The position numbers were made by a program, and so were the translations under genes. Shown here in pieces: positions 1-10,233 of a stretch of 64,000 nt of DNA. Source of the stretch: Mesorhizobium sp. B4-1-3 (GTDB lineage: Bacteria; Pseudomonadota; Alphaproteobacteria; Rhizobiales; Rhizobiaceae); the NCBI RefSeq assembly GCF_006439355.1, contig NZ_VFTG01000011.1, positions 105,264 through 169,263 of the forward strand. Reading direction: 5' to 3'. The notes beneath the pieces were generated by a model, which worked only from the letters and a program-made list of their open reading frames with translations, ran no database searches and was not told the DNA's origin. Every line of letters starts with the position of its first letter. Position 1 is the first letter of the stretch.

Positions 1-143
1 GTGCATCCCTACAGGATCGATCCGCATTCGCACGCCTGAGCCACCGGAACACAGCGGCGGGACAGGGCGTTCTCCAAAGGCAGCGTGTCGAGCGTTGCCT
101 CGCCGGCACCGCCTGCTTCGCGTCCCAGCCATGGAGATTCGCA

Positions 144-371
144 ATGGTTCGCACCATCGCCGTCGCAATCCTCGCCACTGGCATGATCAGCCTGCCTGCC
201 AAGGCGGCCGAGCAATACTGGGTGGCCCGAGACGCGGTCTCGAAGCAGTGCGAGATCGTGCCGAAGAAGCCCGACGGCACGCTTGTCGTCGATCTCGGCA
301 AGAAGAAATACGCCAGCGAGGGCGAGGCCCGGAAGGCAATGGAGGGGATGACGGATTGCAAGAAGAAGTAG
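144..371 (+). CDS. small exported protein of unknown function
   Basis: This encodes a 75-residue protein with a typical Sec signal peptide: a short basic start, a hydrophobic core at about residues 5-18, and a likely AKA cleavage site near residue 21. The mature part is about 54 residues, lysine-rich, and has only two cysteines, C36 and C72, which could form a disulfide in the periplasm. The ATG is preceded by GGAG at 8 nt. I do not recognise a family and cannot assign a function. It faces the convergent aldo/keto reductase gene 14 bp downstream. Confidence 0.7.
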   Translation: MVRTIAVAILATGMISLPAKAAEQYWVARDAVSKQCEIVPKKPDGTLVVDLGKKKYASEGEARKAMEGMTDCKKK

Positions 372-385
372 GCGCTGGATAACGC

Positions 386-2027
<1,642 letters not shown>

Positions 2028-2078
2028 GATCGTCGTCCTCGTCCTCGTTGGAGTCTGAAGATAGGGCGAAGCGATGGG

Positions 2079-2215
2079 TACAGCCAATCTCCCCTTGCGG
2101 GGGTTGAGGAGCGGTTTGCGAAGCGAACGGGGATCCAACTGCTTGGCTTTCGAGCGACGAAAGCCCGGCAGGGCGGAGAGGGTGCTGTCCAACCAGCCTG
2201 TCCGCGCTTGGGATC
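2079..2215. repeat. dispersed intergenic repeat (fragment)
   Basis: Non-coding sequence that starts with a CCAATCTCCCC element and a following run of G. It shares word composition with intergenic segments near 17130, 25165, 29455, 40930 and 55685. It looks like a member or degraded fragment of the short palindromic repeat family scattered through this genome. Boundaries are approximate. Confidence 0.4.
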
Positions 2216-2221
2216 TCCGCT

Positions 2222-3430
2222 TTACGCCGCGCTCGGGGCCGGCAGCTCTTTGCGGCGCCTTATCTTGCGGCCAAGGATCATCAGCTGACGCGCCGTGTTG
2301 TTGCGCAGGCGGCGCAGCCGCCATTCGAGCCGGGTCTCTGTGGTGATCCGCTTGGCGTAGATGCTGGAGCGCATGCCGGCTTGGTCGGTGGTGACCTTCA
2401 CGGCATCGTCGTAGAAGGCGCAGATCTTGTCTACGTCCATGCCGGGCGTTTCAAGCCAGGCTGGAATATAGGTCGAAGCGAGCCGGTCGACATCAGTCAT
2501 CGCGCGATTGATGCCGACACCGGGCGTCGGGCATGTCGTCCAGAACGCATCGCCGATGGCCACGACGCCGGCGCGGCGATGCGCCCTGGTCGTTGTCAGG
2601 CTGATCTGCCTCACCTCGACGGGACTGGCAACGGCGAAATTTCCGCATTGCGCCGCCACCTCCGGCATCACCTCGCAAAGCACGGTTTGCGGATTTTCGC
2701 GGAAGGCTCGCGTCCATTCCTCCGCCACGGTGCGGTAGAGGAACAGGTTTGCCCGCGTGCGGTTGCGGATCGGGAAGACGCTGAGATAAGCGATCCGGTC
2801 GGCCGGCCGCCGAGGATAACAGATGATCGCCGGATAGGCGCATTCCCGCGGCGTGATCGCCAAGTCGAACCCGATCGACATCGAATGCGCCTTCGATTCC
2901 TCGATACGCTCCATGCCAATGGCGCGTCGCACAGCCTCGCTGTTGCCGGTGGCCACCACCAGAAGGCGGGATTCGATGACGGCACCGTCGGCGAGAACCA
3001 GGCGCTGCCGGTCCGGCCCGGTCGAGACCTCGACAATCTTGCCCACAGTCAGTGGAACTTCTGCCGGCAAGGCCTGCCGCATCCCATTGACCAGCGCACC
3101 GTAGGAGAAACCGAACTCCCATTTCTGTTCGCGCTCGAAAAATTGGCCGAGGCGGAAGACATGGGTGCCGGTCACCGGCGTGACCAAAGGCCTGATGGCA
3201 GGTCCGAGCCCAAGCTTCTCGAACGCCTGCATTTGCTTCATGCCGATCTTCTCGGCTCGGAACTCGTCGTGATGGACCAGATGGGGGTCGATCAGCGCGA
3301 CCTTGCGGCCGGCCTTGCCCAGCACCGCGGCCAAGCTCGTGCCCGCCAGCCCGGCGCCAATGATCGCCACGTCGACTTGGGCCGAACCAGCCTGGACGGC
3401 AGGTGTTTCGTGGCCTTGCAGGGTGTTCAT
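2222..3430 (-). CDS. FAD-dependent oxidoreductase (monooxygenase fold), copy 1
   Basis: This 402-residue flavoprotein has the class A monooxygenase/geranylgeranyl-reductase architecture: a Rossmann dinucleotide loop GAGLAG at 25-30, a DG/ATG region around residues 158-162, and the second FAD motif GDAFWTTCPTPGVG at about 293-306. GGAG lies 8 nt before the ATG at 3430, so this start is preferred over the longer frame. It is a close paralogue of the next upstream gene (3700-4980), with long near-identical blocks such as KAGRKVAL and STGPDRQRLVL, which indicates tandem duplication. The substrate is unknown. Position beside a lipid-glycosylation-like gene and an exopolysaccharide locus suggests a lipid or isoprenoid substrate, as inference only. 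Confidence 0.85.
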   Translation of the reverse strand: MNTLQGHETPAVQAGSAQVDVAIIGAGLAGTSLAAVLGKAGRKVALIDPHLVHHDEFRAEKIGMKQMQAFEKLGLGPAIRPLVTPVTGTHVFRLGQFFEREQKWEFGFSYGALVNGMRQALPAEVPLTVGKIVEVSTGPDRQRLVLADGAVIESRLLVVATGNSEAVRRAIGMERIEESKAHSMSIGFDLAITPRECAYPAIICYPRRPADRIAYLSVFPIRNRTRANLFLYRTVAEEWTRAFRENPQTVLCEVMPEVAAQCGNFAVASPVEVRQISLTTTRAHRRAGVVAIGDAFWTTCPTPGVGINRAMTDVDRLASTYIPAWLETPGMDVDKICAFYDDAVKVTTDQAGMRSSIYAKRITTETRLEWRLRRLRNNTARQLMILGRKIRRRKELPAPSAA

Positions 3431-3699
3431 GTTTTGCGCTCCACAGCTCACGCCGTGAATATCTTGGGTAGTATGAGCAATCTCAAGCAACCCAAGCGCG
3501 AGCCAGGTAGCAACGAAAAATTAGGTTAATCCGCTTAGTGCGAGCGCCGCTCGATAGCCCGCTGCCGAAACGATAGAGGCGGCAGCGGGCCGTTCGTGCG
3601 ACGGGAGTGCTGTCCCGCCGAGCAGGAGACACTGCTCATCGTGAAAATTAACAGCTTCGCCGGGAAGCGCGACTTACGGATTCGTAAGCTCGCTCACGG

Positions 3700-4980
3700 T
3701 TATGTTCCCAAGCGCGGTCCCGCAGGCAGTTCCTGACTTGCCTCGTCAGAGTGGTCGAAAGCAACCCCTGTTACGCCAAGTCTGGCGTCGCTCGGTTTTC
3801 CCGCTTCCCGAAACCGGCGGGCGAAAATCATCAGGCGCCGCGCGGTGTTGTTGCGCAGGCGGCGCAGCCGCCATTCCAGCCCGATTTCGGTGGTGACCCG
3901 CCTGGCATATATGCTGGCGCGCAGGGCTTTTTCGTCGGCGGCGACCTTGACCGGATCGTCGTAGAACGCGTCGATCTTGTCGGCTGCCATGCCAGGCGTT
4001 TCGAGCCAGGTTGGGATATGCGTCGAGGCGAGACAGTCGATATCTGTGAGCACCCGGTGAATGCCGTCGCCTTGCGCCGGGCAGGTCGTGGCGAACGCAT
4101 CGCCGATGAAGACGACGCCATCGCGGCGGTGCCCCCGCGTCGTCGTCAGGCTGACCTGCCTCACTTCCACCTCGCTGGCGATCGCGAAGTTGCCGCATCG
4201 CGCGGCAATCTCCGGCATCAGCTCGAGCAGGATCTTTTGCGGGTTTTCGCGGAACGCCCGCACCCACGGGTCGGCGACGGTCCGGTAGACGAACATGTTG
4301 GCCCGCATCCGCTCGCCGATCCGGAAGATGGTAAGAAAGGCAATGCGATCGGCGATCCGCCTTGCGTAGAAGGTGAGGGACTGCAAGCCGAATTCCTGCG
4401 GCGAGAGCGCGAAATCGAACCCCATCGACAGCGAATGCGCCTTCGATTCCTCGACGCGCTCGACGCCGATGGCGCGCCGCACCGCCTCGCTATAACCGGT
4501 GGCCACCACCAGGAGCCTGGCTTCGATGACGGAGCCGTCGGTGAGCACCAGGCGCTGCCGGTCCGGTCCGGTCGAGACTTCGGCGACCTTGCCCACCGTC
4601 AGCGGCACTTGCGGCGGCAGCGCCGCGCGCAGGCCATTGACCAGCGGTGCGTAGGAAAAGGCGTATTCCCAAGTCTGCTTGCGCTCGAACAGCTGGCCGA
4701 AGCGGAAGATATGGAGATCGGTCATCGGCGTGACGAGCGACCTGAAAACCGGGCCGAGCCCGAGCTTCTCGAACAGCGCCATCTGCTCCGCGCGGGTTTT
4801 CTCGGCCCGGAATTCGTCGTGATGGATGCGATGCGGGTCGACCAGCGCTACCTTGCGACCCGCCTTGGCGAGCGTTGTCGCCAGAACGGTTCCGGCGAGT
4901 CCCGCGCCGACGATCGCCACTTCGACTTCTGTCCGGCCGCCCGGCACGGCAGGTGTTTCGCGATCTTCTGCGATGCTCAT
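3700..4980 (-). CDS. FAD-dependent oxidoreductase (monooxygenase fold), copy 2
   Basis: This 426-residue paralogue of the preceding flavoprotein has the FAD loop GAGLAG at 25-30 and a GD motif (GDAFATTCPAQGDG) near residue 293. It carries about 24 extra C-terminal residues. The second motif differs from copy 1 (AQGDG instead of TPGVG), so flavin handling or substrate may have diverged. The start codon overlaps the stop of the upstream glycosyltransferase-like gene in an ATGA junction, and GGAG lies 8 nt before it, which shows translational coupling. It very likely works in the same pathway as that gene. Confidence 0.87.
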   Translation of the reverse strand: MSIAEDRETPAVPGGRTEVEVAIVGAGLAGTVLATTLAKAGRKVALVDPHRIHHDEFRAEKTRAEQMALFEKLGLGPVFRSLVTPMTDLHIFRFGQLFERKQTWEYAFSYAPLVNGLRAALPPQVPLTVGKVAEVSTGPDRQRLVLTDGSVIEARLLVVATGYSEAVRRAIGVERVEESKAHSLSMGFDFALSPQEFGLQSLTFYARRIADRIAFLTIFRIGERMRANMFVYRTVADPWVRAFRENPQKILLELMPEIAARCGNFAIASEVEVRQVSLTTTRGHRRDGVVFIGDAFATTCPAQGDGIHRVLTDIDCLASTHIPTWLETPGMAADKIDAFYDDPVKVAADEKALRASIYARRVTTEIGLEWRLRRLRNNTARRLMIFARRFREAGKPSDARLGVTGVAFDHSDEASQELPAGPRLGT

Positions 4981-6509
4981 GTCTTTTCTCCGCCGCCCGC
5001 AGGCATGGGGTCCTGCCTCTGCGTGCGTTTCCAGCGCGGCGCCATTGCCGAACCATCGATGAATTCCAGTCCGCCCGCCTCGTTGAGCGTGTGCAGCTTG
5101 CGGCCTGCCCAGCTGGCGCCTGGGGTGAGGATCGTTTCGACGACTTGCTCGAAGCCGCTCTCGTCAAGCTGTGTTACACGCGCGATGCCAAGCGCGGCGC
5201 CGTAGCTCCTGCGGCAGTCCTGCACCGGGCGCAAAAGTTGGCCGCCGCGGTTGACCATGTGGCCCGCCGGCCGCGCCGAAGCGATGTCGATCAGCAACGG
5301 GTTCTTCGGATGCGGCGTCCACGGCCCGCGGAAATCCGGCGCCGACCACAGATGCAGCTGATCCGAGAAGGCGCCGCCGCCGTCGCGTACGGTGGCGAAC
5401 ATCCACCAGCGCCCGCCATGTTCGGTGAGCGTTGCGTCGCTGGCGACGATGTCCGACAGAAGCGTCGCTTCCTTGACCCAACTGCCCGGGAAGGCGGTGG
5501 CGCGGTAGAGGTCAACGGTCCGGTTGGCGGAGCTTTCCGGCACCATCCACATCTCGCCTTCGCGCTCGAACACGAAGGGATAGGAGAGGTGATAGGGCAG
5601 TTCCAGCACCGGCTTCGGGGTGCCCACCGGTCCATTCGGTCCGAAAGCCACCGCCGACAGGATCGCCTTGCCGGTGCGGTGGATATAATCCTCGACGAAC
5701 AACGTCACCTGGCCGCGATGGAGCACCGGGAACGGGTCGGCGTAGAAGCGGCTGCCGTCGTCCGGGAGATCGCGCCAGCCGGATTGCGGATGGGCGCGCA
5801 ACTCGTAGAGGTCCTTGCCGCCAGTCTCACGCCAGCCGACCCGCCAATGCGGGGCGTTGTAGCACAGATGGTAGATCTGCTGGACAATGCGGCGGGCCGT
5901 CGCCTTGGCCGCCCGCACGCCGAGCTTCGTGGCCGACGGCACGGCGGGGGCCGGCGCCTCCGACGATGGTTCGGGCAACACCGGAAGCGACGAGGGCGCG
6001 GCGCCGCTGACCGCCGCGGCGATCAGGCTGGCGGTGCGCGCCAGCATGTCCTGGAAGGAGGCCAGCGCAATGCCGTGATATTCGGTCCCGAGCCGTCCCT
6101 CGGAGACCGTCGCGCCGTTCTGTTCCAGACGGACGAGCGGCGTGCGGCCGGCTAGGATCAGCGCCAGCAGGGCCTCTTCGCCGCAGATGCCGTCATAGGC
6201 AAGGCGCCAGACCCGTCGGCCCTGCGGCTCGACGTCGCCGACGAGATCGATCGTGAGTTCGGCGGGCGTCGATGGTCTCGCGTGGGTGGCCAGTGTCGAA
6301 AGTGGCACACGCTTTGCCGTCCCATTGGCGGGCAGGCGATGGATGAGCGTCTCAAGCTGGAACAGCGCTTCCGCGCTGCGCGGCACACCGCCGGGCGCCG
6401 GACGGACATCTACGGCAAGCTCCACGCCGGGCAGCCGTGACAGCCGTTCGGCTAGCGCCACATGGAAAGCGCGCACGCAATCTCCGTTGAGGCGCAGGGT
6501 CAGGCGCAT
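4977..6509 (-). CDS. glucosamine inositolphosphorylceramide transferase-like protein
   Basis: This 510-residue protein has two parts. Residues 1 to about 175 form an N-terminal alpha/beta domain (start MRLTLRLNGDC). Residues from about 215 to 500 look like a five-bladed beta-propeller with repeated DPF, DGxxW and WxFAT-type turns (for example SRFYADPFPV and GRWWMFATV). That propeller is characteristic of the family annotated as glucosamine inositolphosphorylceramide transferase, related to the N-terminal module of plant GINT1, and resembles GH43-like folds. In bacteria the reaction is not established; sugar transfer to a lipid or polysaccharide is an inference. It leads a three-gene minus-strand unit with the two FAD oxidoreductases and is divergent from the exopolysaccharide genes. 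Confidence 0.7.
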   Translation of the reverse strand: MRLTLRLNGDCVRAFHVALAERLSRLPGVELAVDVRPAPGGVPRSAEALFQLETLIHRLPANGTAKRVPLSTLATHARPSTPAELTIDLVGDVEPQGRRVWRLAYDGICGEEALLALILAGRTPLVRLEQNGATVSEGRLGTEYHGIALASFQDMLARTASLIAAAVSGAAPSSLPVLPEPSSEAPAPAVPSATKLGVRAAKATARRIVQQIYHLCYNAPHWRVGWRETGGKDLYELRAHPQSGWRDLPDDGSRFYADPFPVLHRGQVTLFVEDYIHRTGKAILSAVAFGPNGPVGTPKPVLELPYHLSYPFVFEREGEMWMVPESSANRTVDLYRATAFPGSWVKEATLLSDIVASDATLTEHGGRWWMFATVRDGGGAFSDQLHLWSAPDFRGPWTPHPKNPLLIDIASARPAGHMVNRGGQLLRPVQDCRRSYGAALGIARVTQLDESGFEQVVETILTPGASWAGRKLHTLNEAGGLEFIDGSAMAPRWKRTQRQDPMPAGGGEKT

Positions 6510-6722
6510 GGCCGATCCCCGCGCGCCTTATATCCGGTGCCGGCGGCCCTGCTGGCCAGGACAAGCTTCCGCCGCATGCGCACGATGTCTCCAATCTAGG
6601 CTGCACTTAAATTCTACTGTGTAAGTGCAAACTTCGTGCCAGCGTGGCATGAATTTATGAACATAATTAACAGTGTTTTAATCGTTGCCAGGAATAGCTA
6701 GGCCAGCGCCGCATTCTCATCC

Positions 6723-8849
6723 GTGCCGGCCGATGGAGCGTTGTCGGAGCGACCTTTGCAACCATCCCTGCTCATGGTGCCTCAGCAGAACGCTCCGGAG
6801 GCGATTCCGCCGGCGCCGGCCTATTACGCGCCTGCGCCTGCGCAGGCCACGGTCGAGCTTGGCGATCTCGGTCGCATCCTGCTGCGACGCCGCTTCCTGA
6901 TCCTTTCCGTCACCGCGCTGCTCACCGCATTGACGCTTGTCTACAGCTTCCTGACGCCGGCGCTCTACTCCTCGACGGCGCAGATCATCATCGATCCGCA
7001 GGATCTCCAGGTCGTCACCAACGACGTCAATCCGAGCCGCATTTCTCCCGATGGCGGCATCACCCAGGTCGAAAGCCAGGTGAGCGTGGCCCAGTCGAAC
7101 GGCGTCCTGCTGCGCGCCATCAAGGCGACCAATCTGACCGAGAACCCGGACTTCAACGGGCAGGGCGGGCTCGGCCGCTGGCTCGGCATGTTGTCCAGCT
7201 CCGACGACGGGGACAGGACGGCTGAGACGCTCGACGCTCTGCGCCGCCGCCTGGCGGTGAAGCGCGACGACAAGGTGCTGGTCCTCAACATCATCATCAC
7301 CGCCAAGAGCGCCGATCTGGCGGCTGAACTCGCCAACGCCATCGCGCAGGCCTATCTCGACGACCAGGCGGAAGCGCGCTCGAAGGCCGCAGCCGACGCC
7401 TCCGACGCGATCAGTGCCCGGCTGGAGGACCAGCGCAAGCGCGTGGAGCAGGCCGCCAACGCGGTCGAGACCTACAAGGCCGAGCACAACATGGTGATGG
7501 CGGCCGGCAATCTGGTGAGCGACCAGGAGCTGACCGACCTCAACACGCAATTGACTGCCGCCCAGACGCGCACCGCGCAGCTCAAGGCGCAGGTCGACCA
7601 GCTGCGCCGGCAGGGCAGCGCGCCGGACGCGACGTCGGAGGCGATGCGCTCGCCGGTGATCGCCAGCCTCAGGGCGCAGGAAGCGACGCTCGTCGATCAG
7701 ATATCGCAGTTCAGCACCGCGCTCGGGCCGCGCCACCCCTCGATGATTTCCGCGCAGCAGCAGCTGAGCGACCTGCGCAAGCTGATTTCCCGTGAGCTCG
7801 GCCGCCTCGTCGCCGCCGCCGAGACGGACTACCAGCGCGCCCTGGCCAACCAGAAGGCACTGGAGGCCAAGGTGGCGTCGCTGAAGGGCAAGTCGCTCGA
7901 CACCGACCAGGCCTCGGTCAGACTGCGCGAGCTGCAGCGCGATCTCGATGCCGTGCGCACCGTCTATGCCAATTATCTGCAGCGCGCCCAGGAAACGCGC
8001 GAGCAGACCAATGTCAACAGCACCAACGCCCGCATTATCTCGCAGGCGATGCCGGCGCTGAAGAAGAGCTGGCCGCCGACGGGCCTGCTTGTTTTCGGCG
8101 CCACCTTCGGCGGACTGGCGCTGGGCATCGGCATGGCGCTGATCGCCGAATATCTGTCTCCGACCGTGCTGTCCGCCAACCAGATGCAGTCGGCCATCGA
8201 GGCGCCGGTGTTGGGCGTGTTGCCGGGCAGGGGGCGCCGCCGCTCCGGCGCTGCCGCCCAGAAGACCGATGCCGTGGCCGGGCTCGCGCTGCAGCGCATC
8301 GCCGCCGCCACCAGGCGCCCGGCCGACTGGCCACTGGTGCCCTCGATCCTGGTGGCGTCGCCGCCCGAGGACAAGGCGCAGCGGTCTAGGGTTGCGTGGC
8401 AGCTCGCCAACGCCGCGGCGGCCAGGGGGCGTCGCGTGCTGTTCATCGACATCAATGCCGGCAAGGGCCAGAAAGACCCGCAACCCGGCGTGCTCGACGT
8501 GCTGCGTGGCGAATATCCGCTCGAGGCGGTCAGCCGCTATGCGCCCGGCTCTTCGGTGGCGCTGATCGGCAGGGGCCGGCCGACCGCGGTGTTCCAGGAA
8601 GCCCAGGCGCTCTATTTCGCCCACCGCATGCTTGCCGAGGCCAGCCACAGCTTCGAGCTGGTCGTCATTGACGGCGGCGCGCTGGCGGACGACCTCAACG
8701 TCCTGCCGCTGGTCGCCATGGCCGACGAGATACTGCTCGTGGCCAGGCTGAACGCAACGCCGATGCGCGACGTCGCCTCGACCTCCGAAGCGGTCTCGGT
8801 CATGGGGCGGCTGCCGACCGGCGCCATGCTGGTCGACGAGGCGGCCTGA
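6723..8849 (+). CDS. Wzz/GumC-type polysaccharide co-polymerase with degenerate kinase domain
   Basis: This is a 708-residue inner-membrane polysaccharide co-polymerase that sets chain length and couples export. A proline-rich start is followed by a first membrane segment (about 58-76), a long periplasmic coiled-coil region (about 210-415), a second membrane segment (about 453-476) and a cytoplasmic BY-kinase-like domain. In that domain the Walker A loop reads ASPPEDKAQRS (near 543-553) instead of GxGKS/T, Walker A-prime reads LFIDIN, Walker B (VVIDGG) survives, and there is no C-terminal tyrosine cluster, so autokinase activity is doubtful. The start is uncertain: GTG 6723 is the longest, while TTG 6756 has GGAG 6 nt upstream. 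It probably heads a transcript with the next gene. Confidence 0.88.
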   Translation: MPADGALSERPLQPSLLMVPQQNAPEAIPPAPAYYAPAPAQATVELGDLGRILLRRRFLILSVTALLTALTLVYSFLTPALYSSTAQIIIDPQDLQVVTNDVNPSRISPDGGITQVESQVSVAQSNGVLLRAIKATNLTENPDFNGQGGLGRWLGMLSSSDDGDRTAETLDALRRRLAVKRDDKVLVLNIIITAKSADLAAELANAIAQAYLDDQAEARSKAAADASDAISARLEDQRKRVEQAANAVETYKAEHNMVMAAGNLVSDQELTDLNTQLTAAQTRTAQLKAQVDQLRRQGSAPDATSEAMRSPVIASLRAQEATLVDQISQFSTALGPRHPSMISAQQQLSDLRKLISRELGRLVAAAETDYQRALANQKALEAKVASLKGKSLDTDQASVRLRELQRDLDAVRTVYANYLQRAQETREQTNVNSTNARIISQAMPALKKSWPPTGLLVFGATFGGLALGIGMALIAEYLSPTVLSANQMQSAIEAPVLGVLPGRGRRRSGAAAQKTDAVAGLALQRIAAATRRPADWPLVPSILVASPPEDKAQRSRVAWQLANAAAARGRRVLFIDINAGKGQKDPQPGVLDVLRGEYPLEAVSRYAPGSSVALIGRGRPTAVFQEAQALYFAHRMLAEASHSFELVVIDGGALADDLNVLPLVAMADEILLVARLNATPMRDVASTSEAVSVMGRLPTGAMLVDEAA

Positions 8850-8850
8850 C

Positions 8851-10197
8851 GTGGCCTCGATCCTGGCGGGTCCTGCCCGGCCTGTTTCGGCTCCGGGCTA
8901 TGGCGTGGCAGGCCCGCGCACTGTCCCGGTCGACACCTTGACCCGTCTCGGCATCACCGTGGCGGTGCTCCTCCTGTTTTCCATCTCCGGCGGCATGCTG
9001 TGGCTGGCCGGCTACAATTACGACGGCTTGCAGGGCAGCCCGCTGAGCAAGATCCACCCGTCCACCTATCTCTTCGTGCTGGTCTTCGTCTGGCGCTCTT
9101 GCACCTTCGGCAATCCGATCGGCTATGTGGTCCATGTCACCAACAAGCGGCCGGCAACAATGCTGATGGCGGTGATCTCGACGGTGCTTCTCTTCGTCGT
9201 CATCCTCAGGCAGCGTCCCGGCATGGCCGGCATGATCGATACTTTCGTCGCGCCCGCGCTGCTCGTGCTGCTGCTCAGCGAGGATGACGAGAAGACCTTT
9301 GCCTGGCTGCAGCTTGTCATCCATGTCGTCATGACCGTGAATGCGCTGCTGGCGCTGTTCGAGTTCGGCACCAAGCATCTCGTGTTCCCCTACAGGTTCG
9401 ACGGCGCGGTGTTCGTCAACGATCTGCGCTCCACCGCGCTGCAGGGCCATCCGCTCTCCAATGCCACGGTCACCTCGATTTATGTGCTGTCGCTGCTCTC
9501 GGGCTCGCGGTCCCTGTCGGCGGCGTTCAGGTTGGCGCTTGTCGGCCTGCAGTTCTGCGCCCTGGTCGCCTTCGGCGGCCGCTCGGGCATGGTGCTGACG
9601 ATCCTGCTCGGTGGCGTCTATCTGCTCATCCAGGGCGTGGCGCAGCTCGGGACCGGGCGCATCAACCTTCTGGGCGCCGCGCTGGTGATCATGCTGGCCG
9701 CGCTGCTGCCGATGGTGATCGCGCTTGCCGGCTATTACGGCTTCTTCGACGCGCTGCTCGAACGTTTCGTCTCCGACAGCGGCAGCGCCAATGCCCGCGT
9801 CGAGATGTTCGATCTCTTCAGGCATCTAGAGTTGCGCGACCTGATCGTCGGGCCTGATGTCGACCTGCTCGACAGCATGCGCCGCATCAGCGGCCTGGAG
9901 CAGGGCATCGAGAATCCCATCCTGCGCCTGACGCTTTACCAGGGCGCCTTCTTCACGCTCCTGATCTTCTTCGGCTTCGCGCTGTTCATGCACGAAGTCG
10001 CGCGCCGCTGCCATCCGGGCATCTGGCTGCCGATGCTGGGCTGGCTGATCCTGCTCAACACCTCCGAGAGCATCGCCTCCAAGACGACGCTGATGACCAA
10101 ATTCGTGGTGATCGCGCTGGCGCTGTATCGGCCGGTGAGGGCCGAAAGCAGAATGCCTGGAAAACCAAACAGCGGCTTTCGGTCCGTTCTTTCGTAA
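8851..10197 (+). CDS. VpsF/Wzy-like polysaccharide polymerase
   Basis: This is a 448-residue polytopic membrane protein with about ten to twelve hydrophobic segments and a long loop after about residue 300, of the O-antigen-ligase/Wzy-like superfamily often annotated as VpsF family. Such proteins polymerise or ligate repeat units on the periplasmic side. The GTG start lies 1 nt after the stop of the co-polymerase gene, so the two are translationally linked. A weak GAGG sits upstream. The pairing of polymerase with co-polymerase is the usual layout in Wzx/Wzy-dependent loci. Confidence 0.8.
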   Translation: MASILAGPARPVSAPGYGVAGPRTVPVDTLTRLGITVAVLLLFSISGGMLWLAGYNYDGLQGSPLSKIHPSTYLFVLVFVWRSCTFGNPIGYVVHVTNKRPATMLMAVISTVLLFVVILRQRPGMAGMIDTFVAPALLVLLLSEDDEKTFAWLQLVIHVVMTVNALLALFEFGTKHLVFPYRFDGAVFVNDLRSTALQGHPLSNATVTSIYVLSLLSGSRSLSAAFRLALVGLQFCALVAFGGRSGMVLTILLGGVYLLIQGVAQLGTGRINLLGAALVIMLAALLPMVIALAGYYGFFDALLERFVSDSGSANARVEMFDLFRHLELRDLIVGPDVDLLDSMRRISGLEQGIENPILRLTLYQGAFFTLLIFFGFALFMHEVARRCHPGIWLPMLGWLILLNTSESIASKTTLMTKFVVIALALYRPVRAESRMPGKPNSGFRSVLS

Positions 10198-10233
10198 AAC
10201 CAAACCCTTGAACCGGTTTGATTGTTCAAACAG

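Noticed and set aside
2222..4980. The two similar FAD genes read as a long DNA direct repeat or recent insertion
   Set aside because: The proteins are paralogous but differ throughout, including at the second FAD motif and the C-terminus, so this is an older gene duplication and not a mobile repeat.
3751..5205. Long plus-strand open frame opposite the second FAD oxidoreductase
   Set aside because: It is antisense to a gene with clear FAD motifs, is Arg/His/Asp-rich and has no ribosome site or recognisable domain.
6717..8648. 643-codon minus-strand frame opposite the co-polymerase gene
   Set aside because: Low-complexity Arg/Gly/His composition and full antisense overlap with a clear Wzz-type gene.
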